Both the position numbers and the translations under genes were made by a program. DNA of 10,737 nt from Chloroflexota bacterium. Lineage in GTDB: Bacteria > Chloroflexota > Anaerolineae > Ardenticatenales > Ardenticatenaceae. Below, in pieces: positions 1 to 5,158 of this stretch (its first letter is position 1; each line of letters starts with the position of its first letter). Location: positions 1 to 10,737 of the forward strand of contig DOUV01000385.1 of the NCBI GenBank assembly GCA_003520455.1, given 5' to 3'. The notes beneath the pieces were generated by a model that saw nothing but the letters and a program-made list of their open reading frames with translations, did not search any database and was not told the DNA's origin.

Positions 1-1
1 G

Positions 2-316
2 GCCCGCCAGGAATTGGCCCTTTATTTGGGTGTGGTTCTGGCTCTCGACCGGACCGGGCCACTCGACCCGGAGGAGGCAACCCGCGTGCGGGCGGCCCTC
101 GCGCGTGGCGATGGGGTGGCAGCGGCCGAGGTGCTCAGCGACGAGAGCCTGCGCCGCTTCGCGCTGGCCGGCACCCCCCAGGAGGTGGTCCGCCAGGTCA
201 TCGATCTGTTCGATGCCGGCGCCGGTCGGGTCGAGTTCGGCACGCCGCATGGGCTCAGTGAGCTCGAGGGGATCCGCCTGCTGGGCGAGCGGGTGCTCCC
301 GGCGCTGCGAGACTGA
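2..316 (+). CDS. LLM-class flavin/F420-dependent oxidoreductase, C-terminal part (5' truncated by window)
   Basis: The reading frame is open from the window edge (first full codon at base 2) to a TGA at 314-316, giving 104 residues of a longer protein. The tail has the typical C-terminus of bacterial luciferase-like monooxygenases of the methylene-tetrahydromethanopterin reductase (Mer) type. It reads 'SDESLRRFALAGTP', then 'EEVV'-like helix residues, an 'RVEFGTPHG' strand, and a closing 'LLGERVLPALRD' helix. Such enzymes are cytoplasmic TIM barrels using FMN or F420 for hydride transfer. The flavin-binding and substrate residues lie outside the window, so the substrate cannot be named. The TTG at 14 is only an internal in-frame codon, not a real start. 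The next gene begins 17 bases downstream on the same strand, which suggests co-transcription. Family assignment is fairly sure; specific function is unknown. Confidence 0.82.
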   Translation, partial: ARQELALYLGVVLALDRTGPLDPEEATRVRAALARGDGVAAAEVLSDESLRRFALAGTPQEVVRQVIDLFDAGAGRVEFGTPHGLSELEGIRLLGERVLPALRD

Positions 317-333
317 CGAGAGGAAGAAGTGCA

Positions 334-696
334 ATGAGCGAGCATGAAGCGCCGCCCGCCGACGAGTTTGTTTTGTGGGATTTACGCGTAGTGGTCGAGT
401 CGATTTCCGGGAATTGCACGTGCGGCATGGCCGTCGGGGACTACTTCGAGCTCAAAGGGGGGAAGCTCTTTCTCCCCGACGGGAAGTACTTCTGCGTCTA
501 CGCGCTGGCGTCCACCCTCCCGCTCCTCCCGGCCAAGCAACGCCCGCTCCACCGCGCTGACTGGATGCAAACCGACACACGCATCGCTTGCCCCGACCCC
601 ATCTGCCAGCTGGTGATGCGCGCCGACCGGGTTGCTCCTCGCCGCCTGCGGCACGACGACGTGAGTGGGGTGCCGTTGGAGGCACAGGGCGAATGA
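334..696 (+). CDS. Small Cys-containing protein, TIGR04076-like family, function unknown
   Basis: A 120-aa protein with an ATG at 334 preceded by an AGGA-type ribosome site at about 321-324. Its pattern fits the TIGR04076 family of small conserved hypothetical proteins. A beta-strand lead-in (residues 16-25) is followed by a 'GNCTCGMAVGDYFEL' segment (Cys28, Cys30), then 'FCVYALASTLPLLPA' (Cys54), then 'IACPDP' (Cys86, Cys91) and a final strand 'QLVMRADRV'. Family members typically share a G-x-C...VGD lead, a Cys in the middle and a C-x-D near the end. I know of no established biochemical role; the cysteines could bind a metal or be redox-active, which is inference. The gene follows the oxidoreductase by 17 bases, so the two are probably one transcription unit. 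The last 20 residues are charged and probably disordered. The protein has no signal peptide or membrane segment. Confidence 0.72.
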   Translation: MSEHEAPPADEFVLWDLRVVVESISGNCTCGMAVGDYFELKGGKLFLPDGKYFCVYALASTLPLLPAKQRPLHRADWMQTDTRIACPDPICQLVMRADRVAPRRLRHDDVSGVPLEAQGE

Positions 697-707
697 GGGG
701 TTGGGGT

Positions 708-720
708 GAGGAGAATCCTC
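708..720 (+). other. Short hairpin downstream of the TIGR04076-like gene
   Basis: GAGGA-GAA-TCCTC forms a perfect 5-bp stem with a 3-base loop, starting 11 bases after the stop codon at 694-696. No run of T follows (next bases TTGCGCG), so it is at best a weak terminator or mRNA 3'-end structure for the plus-strand pair. Confidence 0.25.
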
Positions 721-819
721 TTGCGCGAACTCGAGGGAGCTCGGGAGCTGGCTGGTCCGCGATTGAGGGTCGAGGTAGGATGATGAGTTGCCATTTCACG
801 AAGGAGAACTTGTTGTCTT

Positions 820-854
820 GCCCTCGCGGTGACCGGCAGGGCCGCCGCGAGGGC
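820..854. terminator. GC-rich inverted repeat at the convergent junction (possible operon-end hairpin)
   Basis: GCCCTCGCGG (820-829) and CCGCGAGGGC (845-854) are perfect 10-bp inverted repeats around a 15-base loop. The element lies 18 bases past the stop of the minus-strand small protein (873-1154) and between converging gene ends. That position suits a terminator for the long minus-strand cluster. Neither side has the T-run of a classical intrinsic terminator, so its role as a terminator is inferred. The rest of 697-872 shows no convincing gene. Confidence 0.4.
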
Positions 855-872
855 GCCCTCTGTGCGGCTGCC

Positions 873-1154
873 TCAGGCCGGCTTGCCCTCCAGCACCACG
901 TAGCCGTGTTTCTCTAAATCCTCGAAGATCTCCGCCACGAACGCCGGTGAGACCGGACTGATCTCGTAGCCGACGATGCGTGCAATCTCGGCGATAGTCC
1001 GGCTGCCGTCGCTGAGGTTCATTAACTCGGCCATTCGGTCCATGAACTGGGGGTCGCGGGACGCGTATTTCGGTCCAAAGGCGATGGCCTGGTATTTCAT
1101 GTTGATCAGCCCCGGCCGGAGTTTGCGGGGCCGTCTGCTCAGTTGTTCTTCCAC
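873..1154 (-). CDS. Small winged-helix-like protein A (peptidase-associated; HTH_47/PqqD-like)
   Basis: A 93-aa cytoplasmic protein, the last gene of the minus-strand cluster. I chose the GTG start at 1154 because AAAGGAG sits 9 bases upstream (1164-1170). It is a paralogue of the two small proteins at 4495-4848 and 4865-5155. All share a basic lead-in with 'G-[LM]-[IV]-x-MK' (here 'PGLINMK', residues 14-20) and a conserved Tyr at residue 30. They also share an 'S-[DN]-G-x-R-[TS]-[IL]-x-x-I' helix-turn (here 'LSDGSRTIAEIARIVGYEI') and a closing 'DLE-x-x-G-[YF]' helix-strand. This looks like a small winged helix, similar to the C-terminal winged-helix domain of DUF4910/DUF2172 aminopeptidase-like proteins and to PqqD-type folds. 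It follows M28 peptidase A by 84 bases. I infer a partner or adaptor for that enzyme. DNA binding is not excluded, but three copies each beside a peptidase argue for a protein-level role. Confidence 0.78.
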   Translation of the reverse strand: MEEQLSRRPRKLRPGLINMKYQAIAFGPKYASRDPQFMDRMAELMNLSDGSRTIAEIARIVGYEISPVSPAFVAEIFEDLEKHGYVVLEGKPA

Positions 1155-1163
1155 GGGGGGGTG

Positions 1164-1170
1164 CTCCTTT
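1164..1170 (-). promoter_or_regulatory. Ribosome binding site deciding the GTG start of small protein A
   Basis: Read on the minus strand this is AAAGGAG, 9 bases before the GTG at 1154. The next in-frame ATG is 18 codons in and would remove the conserved basic lead-in, so the GTG is preferred. Confidence 0.6.
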
Positions 1171-1198
1171 CTAAAGGCGGGCGGGGCGGTTGCGCGAC

Positions 1199-1217
1199 CG
1201 GGCGGGTGGGACGCCCG
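1199..1217. repeat. G/C-rich inverted repeat between M28 peptidase A and small protein A
   Basis: CGGGCG (1199-1204) and CGCCCG (1212-1217) form a 6-bp stem around a 7-base loop within a very GC-rich 84-base spacer (1155-1238). A second, overlapping pair, TGGGA (1207-1211) and TCCCA (1221-1225), is also possible. No T-run follows. It may be a partial attenuator or simply a dispersed GC-rich palindrome; I cannot tell which from one copy. Confidence 0.25.
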
Positions 1218-1238
1218 CGCTCCCAGGGGGTGGCCTGT

Positions 1239-2996
1239 CTATGAGGGGTGCGTGTCTAACGTGGACAGCGAGCCGGCCATGTCGCGGAGGGCTCGGGCCT
1301 CAGCTTCGGCCCTCGCGAAGAGCTTCTCAGAGAGTTGCTCGGCCTGGTCTCGGAGGGTCGATTGCAGGGCGACCGCGTCGTGGCGGACGAGCGTGAGGCA
1401 CGAGGCAATCGCCTGGCTGTCGCGCTCGGCGTTGTAGCGCAATTCGTCCTCCAAGCGCTCGACGAAGGAGTCGGTCGCCGCCGCGTCGGCGGCCAGCATT
1501 TCCTGGCGCGCCCGCCGCGCGACCGCGCCCAGCCGGTGCTGTGCGTCTGAAGCCACATCGTACATCCAGGCCAGTGCCTGCCGGGGCCCCGCCGCCGCCA
1601 CCTGATAGCTCATGACGGCGGTCGCCCAGGCGCAGCGGGCCATCTCGCCCGGGTCGAGCTTGTCGACGGTGTCGTACTGGGTGTGCCAGATAATGCTCGG
1701 CCACTGAAATATACCGACGGCTGGTACCCCCCACCCGGCGATACACGAGTTGTCGCTGTGGATGCCGTAGGGCAGAACCTCGAACTTGAATGGTGACGTT
1801 CCTGTCTGGGCCTGGATCAGTGAATCCGACGACACGCCTGTGGCCTGGGGCTCACTGCCGAGAGCCGTGTACCAGTGGCAGGACTCCTTCAGCAGGTGGA
1901 CGCCCAGATCGTTCAGGAAGGTAGGTGTCGCGGCCGAGGCGCGGGTGAGAATCAGGGGCCCGCCGACGACATGGGGCCTGGCGCCGACCGTGTCGGCGGT
2001 CCACGAGCCGATGATGTTCCTCACGTCCTCGCCGAGCGAATGCGGATAGACGTTGGACATATGGCCCTCGGGTCCGAACAGGAAGCGGATCGAGCGGCGC
2101 GGGCGCGGGAGCGTTCCCGCCTTGATCAACCGGTTGATCGAGTCTGCGGCCTCCAGCAGCACGGCACAGCCGGAGTTGTTGTCCATCGCGCCGGGGCGGT
2201 AGTGGTCGAGATGGGCCATACAGAGGAATTCTTCCTCCGGCAACTCCTCGCCCTCGATAGTGCCGAGGACATTCTCCATGACACCATCGAAGGTGCGAGC
2301 ATCGATCTGGCAGTAGCCCGTCACCGGTCCTTGTGCCAGTAGCCCCCGCAGATAATCGCCCATCCGGGGCGAGATTGAGAGGCCCCAGCCTTTGAGCCTG
2401 CCTCCGCTCCCGAATTCGCGCTCAAAGAAAGTGTACCAGAGAACCATGTCGGGGTACTGCTCGCGGGTCTTGACGTGCGGGATCGCGAGGATGTCGTCCG
2501 AGATGTAGCCCAGGGCCCCGCGTTTCTCAATCGCGTGCAGGTACACCAGCCAGGTGGCCCCGCGGTCGGCGAAGATGATCTTGCCACGCACATCTTTGCC
2601 CTCGTAATCCTCGTCGGATGTTCCGTTCCCCACGTAGACAATCTCGGCGGTCACGCCCTCGGGTGGAGTCGCTGCCGACCAGGGGTGGATGCAGGTGGGC
2701 GTGTTGAAGAAATTGACGAGGGTCTTCTCTTCAGGGGATAGCACCTTGAAGAGGCCGGCATGCGGCTCCCAGGCGTAGGGCACGTCCCAGTTCCACGGCA
2801 CGGGCGTGTTGTCCATCGGCCAGGTGACGACATCCCGTTCGAGGCCCAGTCTCCCGAGCGTCGCCAGCACGTACTCGGCCGCTTCGTGGTAGCCGCGCGA
2901 CCCCAGGCTACGATCGTACCGGCTCAGCTCGCGCACGTGGGCGAGGCAGCGGCGTCCGTCGATCGTGTTGGCCATGATCTCACCAGGTGACGGCAT
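1239..2996 (-). CDS. M28/DUF4910-like zinc metallopeptidase A with PA-type insert
   Basis: A 585-aa cytoplasmic enzyme, probably an aminopeptidase acting on imported peptides. The start at 2996 is supported by AAGGAG 8 bases upstream and by colinearity with paralogue B. Residues 1-60 form a helical lead-in. Residues ~115-235 resemble a PA (protease-associated) domain, with 'GKDVRGKIIFADRG' and 'KRGALGYISDD'. The catalytic core follows. 'AHLDHYRPGAMDNNSG' supplies His262 and bridging Asp272. 'FLFGPEGHMSNVY' supplies Glu310, 'TADTVG' supplies Asp335 as the likely third ligand, and 'SDN' Asp415 is conserved. 'WHTQYDTVDK' supplies His438. Classical M28 enzymes have Glu-Glu where this one has Pro-Glu-Gly, as DUF4910 proteins do (from memory). 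The C-terminus (~455-575) is helix-rich and Glu/Ala/Arg-rich, and includes 'ERDSQAIASC', conserved in paralogue B. There is no signal peptide. The fold is confident; the substrate is inferred from the neighbouring peptide importer. Confidence 0.88.
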   Translation of the reverse strand: MPSPGEIMANTIDGRRCLAHVRELSRYDRSLGSRGYHEAAEYVLATLGRLGLERDVVTWPMDNTPVPWNWDVPYAWEPHAGLFKVLSPEEKTLVNFFNTPTCIHPWSAATPPEGVTAEIVYVGNGTSDEDYEGKDVRGKIIFADRGATWLVYLHAIEKRGALGYISDDILAIPHVKTREQYPDMVLWYTFFEREFGSGGRLKGWGLSISPRMGDYLRGLLAQGPVTGYCQIDARTFDGVMENVLGTIEGEELPEEEFLCMAHLDHYRPGAMDNNSGCAVLLEAADSINRLIKAGTLPRPRRSIRFLFGPEGHMSNVYPHSLGEDVRNIIGSWTADTVGARPHVVGGPLILTRASAATPTFLNDLGVHLLKESCHWYTALGSEPQATGVSSDSLIQAQTGTSPFKFEVLPYGIHSDNSCIAGWGVPAVGIFQWPSIIWHTQYDTVDKLDPGEMARCAWATAVMSYQVAAAGPRQALAWMYDVASDAQHRLGAVARRARQEMLAADAAATDSFVERLEDELRYNAERDSQAIASCLTLVRHDAVALQSTLRDQAEQLSEKLFARAEAEARALRDMAGSLSTLDTHPS

Positions 2997-3004
2997 TGTA
3001 TCAG

Positions 3005-3010
3005 CTCCTT
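3005..3010 (-). promoter_or_regulatory. Ribosome binding site for M28 peptidase A
   Basis: AAGGAG on the minus strand, 8 bases before the ATG at 2996. It favours this start over the internal ATG seven codons later. Confidence 0.65.
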
Positions 3011-3091
3011 CATTGATCCAGTCGGAAGTGACTCAAAATGGCTGTGGCGCGCCGCGCATGAGACGGTTCGAAAGCAGTAGACGTCGCACCA

Positions 3092-3118
3092 CCAACTGCT
3101 GTTGGCTGGGCCAGCCCA
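3092..3118. other. Overlapping alternative hairpins after the M20 gene
   Basis: Two stems share a strand. CCAAC (3092-3096) pairs with GTTGG (3101-3105) around TGCT. TTGGCTG (3102-3108) can pair, with one bulge, with 3111-3118 (CCAGCCCA region). They are mutually exclusive. They lie just past the stop of the M20 gene, in the 125-base gap before peptidase A. Short stems and no T-run make a regulatory role uncertain. I found no convincing promoter in 2997-3121. Confidence 0.22.
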
Positions 3119-3121
3119 AGA

Positions 3122-4498
3122 TCAGGTCTGACCGGCGTGGCTGTATTCCCAGAAGGTGGCCGCCACCCATTTGATGCCATTCAGGTAATAGGGAACAGTG
3201 ATGTGCTCATTGGGGAAGTGCGCGCGCCGGTCGGGGTCGGCTACCCCGATCAGGGCACCCTCGACGCCGAGTCGCTGCCCGATCCAGCACCACTTGTCAC
3301 CGAATTCGAAGCTGTGCGGCAGGAGGTAGGTGCTCACGCCGACCTGGCCGGCGCCGCGCAGCAGCGCCTGGCCCAGCGGCGAGTCGGCCGAGCCTGGGAT
3401 TGGCTTGAAGCGGCGCAGCACCTCGATCTCGATATCGCCGAATCCGTGGCGGTCCAGGTGGTGCCGGAGCTTCGCCAGGATGTCGTCGGGATCTTGCTCG
3501 GGGACCAGGTGAAAGTTGACCCAGGCGCGGGCCGCACACGGGATCAGGCTGGTCGCGTTCGGCCGGTCGAGCCCAGGTTCGATGCCGTGGATCGAACAGG
3601 TCGGCTCGTAGAGGAGCCGGCGAATCGCCTCGACCCCCCGCGCGCCGGTGACGAACTGCGGGATGCCCCAGAACTCGAGCTCGCTCTCATCGTGCCAGGG
3701 GTACTCGGCCATCAGCGCCAGCTCGGCCGGCGTCGCGGCCTGGACGTTGTCGTAGAACCCCTCGACGCAGACGCGCTCGTCGGCGTCTTTGAGAGTGGCG
3801 AGCGCCCAGACCAGGCGGAAGGCCGCGTCGGGGATGAGCTGGGTCCAGATAAAGTAGGGCTCTTTGGTGCCAGTCCTGGCCTGTAGCTCGACTGCCAGGG
3901 AGCCGGCCGTGCCCAGGTGGATCGGACTGTTGCCGTCGCGGGTGAACCCGGCGTCCAACAGGAGGACGGCGTCGGCCCGGAGCAACTCGCGGTGGGCGTC
4001 GACGAACTCGCCCAGGTGGCCGGTTTCGCTCTCGTCGTCGCCCTCGATCATGAACTTCAGGTTGACCGGCAGGTCGCCGGCCGCCTCGATCCAGGCCTGG
4101 GCGGCCTTGAGCCCGGCGGCGAGATTCCCCTTGGGATCGGCGGCGCCCCGTCCGATGATATCGCCGTCGCGACGCTCGGCGGCGAAGGGCGGGCTGATCC
4201 AGTCCTCGTCCGGCCCCGGGGAAACGACATCGTAGTGGCCCGTGATGAGCAGCGTAGGTCGCTCCGGCCGCTGGGCGCTCCGGCCGACGACCACCGGGTT
4301 ATGTCTCGACGGGAGCACCTCGGCGTCCAGGCCAATCTCGCCCATCATCATCGCCGCCACCAACTCAGCGCAGGCCTCACAATCGGCCTCGTTCTCGGTC
4401 ACGCTGGGCTGGCGCATGACGCGCTGAAGGTCCGCGATAAACAGTTCGGCGCGGTCGTCAACGGTATGGAGGACTGCTTCCAGTGGTGTTGCTCTCAC
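3122..4498 (-). CDS. M20-family zinc metallopeptidase (ArgE/DapE/CPG2 type) with Asp at the catalytic Glu position
   Basis: A 458-aa cytoplasmic protein of the usual M20 length. Members hydrolyse dipeptides, N-acyl amino acids or related amides with two zinc ions. Visible motifs are 'LLITGHYDVV' (ligand His88, Asp90), 'GRGAADPKGN' (bridging Asp121), 'IEGDDESET' (Asp155, ligand Glu156), 'LLLDAGF' (Asp182) and 'AHFPNEH' (final ligand His427). The dimerisation (lid) domain spans roughly residues 195-370. In characterised relatives such as CPG2 and PepV the catalytic Glu is 34 residues after the bridging Asp. Here that position is Asp155, so activity may be altered. The GTG start at 4498 overlaps the TGA of the preceding small protein by four bases (GTGA), and AGAGGA lies 6 bases upstream. 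This points to translational coupling. The substrate cannot be stated; a role in trimming imported peptides is inferred. Confidence 0.9.
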   Translation of the reverse strand: MRATPLEAVLHTVDDRAELFIADLQRVMRQPSVTENEADCEACAELVAAMMMGEIGLDAEVLPSRHNPVVVGRSAQRPERPTLLITGHYDVVSPGPDEDWISPPFAAERRDGDIIGRGAADPKGNLAAGLKAAQAWIEAAGDLPVNLKFMIEGDDESETGHLGEFVDAHRELLRADAVLLLDAGFTRDGNSPIHLGTAGSLAVELQARTGTKEPYFIWTQLIPDAAFRLVWALATLKDADERVCVEGFYDNVQAATPAELALMAEYPWHDESELEFWGIPQFVTGARGVEAIRRLLYEPTCSIHGIEPGLDRPNATSLIPCAARAWVNFHLVPEQDPDDILAKLRHHLDRHGFGDIEIEVLRRFKPIPGSADSPLGQALLRGAGQVGVSTYLLPHSFEFGDKWCWIGQRLGVEGALIGVADPDRRAHFPNEHITVPYYLNGIKWVAATFWEYSHAGQT

Positions 4499-4848
4499 GT
4501 CCCATCCTCTCGGGCGTCGATCACGGTCATGAAGCCCAAGCGCTCCAAATCCCTCACCATGCGGGCCAGAACGTCAACTTCAATTGGGCCGATCTCGTGG
4601 CCCAGGACGCGGGCAATCTGGCCCAGGCTTCGTTGGCCGTCACTGTGATTGAACAATTCGTACAGGTAGCCAAGCCAGCCCCGGCGGCCGAGCCGGCTTT
4701 CCGGGATCACCGTCGTGTACGCCTCGTCCAGGGCGATGGTCAGGCGCTTCATCTCGATCATGCCGAGCTGCTTACGCAGCGGCTTGATCAAGGCCAGCGG
4801 GGACTTCGGGCCGCCACGAAGGTCGTTGACTTCCAGCGGAGGGTTCAT
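4495..4848 (-). CDS. Small winged-helix-like protein B2 (peptidase-associated; HTH_47/PqqD-like)
   Basis: A 117-aa protein if started at the ATG at 4848, 16 bases after the end of small protein B1. A TTG at 4863, directly after the B1 stop, would add five residues but has no better ribosome site. After a ~20-residue extension it carries the shared pattern. This comprises 'IKPLRKQLGMIEMKR' (residues 21-35), Tyr44, 'HSDGQRSLGQIARVLGHEI' and 'DLERLGFMTV'. Residues 57-66 ('GWLGYLYELF') are an aromatic helix also found in B1 ('GFLGYMYEIC') but not in protein A, so B1 and B2 are closer to each other. Its stop overlaps the M20 start by four bases, so its translation is coupled to that peptidase. I infer a partner or adaptor role. 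It has no catalytic motif, signal peptide or membrane segment. PqqD-like RiPP-recognition is the main alternative. Confidence 0.8.
   Translation of the reverse strand: MNPPLEVNDLRGGPKSPLALIKPLRKQLGMIEMKRLTIALDEAYTTVIPESRLGRRGWLGYLYELFNHSDGQRSLGQIARVLGHEIGPIEVDVLARMVRDLERLGFMTVIDAREDGT
4505..4510 (-). promoter_or_regulatory. Ribosome binding site inside small protein B2, serving the M20 GTG start
   Basis: AGAGGA on the minus strand, 6 bases before the GTG at 4498 and within the last codons of small protein B2. With the 4-base GTGA overlap it supports termination-reinitiation coupling. Confidence 0.5.
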
Positions 4849-4864
4849 GGGATCGCCACCCAAA

Positions 4865-5155
4865 TCACGGGCTGATGGTCATGTAGCCCATGGTTTCGAG
4901 ATCACAGACCAGGCCGTAGATGGCTTCGATCGGCAGCGGCCAGAGCTCGTGGCCCAGGGCCCGCTGGATCTCGGCCAGGGTCCGCTCGCCGTTGCTGAAG
5001 TTGCAGATCTCGTACATGTAGCCCAGGAAGCCGAGCTGGCTCAGATGCCCACCTTCCATCTGGTCGTACTTCGGTGCCAGACGGACGGTCACTCGCTTCA
5101 TCTCGACCATGCCCCGTTGCTTCATGCAGGGCTTGAGCTGTTCGATGCGTGCCAT
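4865..5155 (-). CDS. Small winged-helix-like protein B1 (peptidase-associated; HTH_47/PqqD-like)
   Basis: A 96-aa cytoplasmic protein. The ATG at 5155 follows the peptidase B stop (5159-5161) by three bases. Its GGGAGG ribosome site (5163-5168) lies inside the end of the peptidase B gene, so the two are tightly coupled. The sequence carries 'LKPCMKQRGMVEMKR' (residues 7-21), Tyr30, 'GFLGYMYEICNFSNGERT' (42-59), 'AEIQRALGHE' and 'DLETMGYMTI' at the C-terminus. The 'KPCMKQRGMVEM' lead-in is reminiscent of the 'CEPQLGKRGLYP' lead-in that I recall before the C-terminal winged helix of DUF4910/DUF2172 proteins. This is the best single clue that these small proteins are detached versions of that domain. 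No catalytic residues are seen. Cys10 and Cys51 are not shared with protein A or B2. Confidence 0.82.
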   Translation of the reverse strand: MARIEQLKPCMKQRGMVEMKRVTVRLAPKYDQMEGGHLSQLGFLGYMYEICNFSNGERTLAEIQRALGHELWPLPIEAIYGLVCDLETMGYMTISP

Positions 5156-5158
5156 GGA

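Noticed and set aside
588..917. Plus-strand open frame across the convergent junction, including a TTG at ~811 preceded by AAGGAG
   Set aside because: It overlaps the end of the TIGR04076-like gene and the end of small protein A; the translation has no recognisable pattern and crosses the inverted repeat.
3137..4648. Long plus-strand open frames opposite the M20 gene
   Set aside because: They are shadows of the M20 gene, which has all its metal-binding motifs on the minus strand.
4849..4863. TTG start for small protein B2 at 4863
   Set aside because: It lacks a better ribosome site than the ATG at 4848 and abuts the preceding stop; the added residues are not shared with the paralogues.
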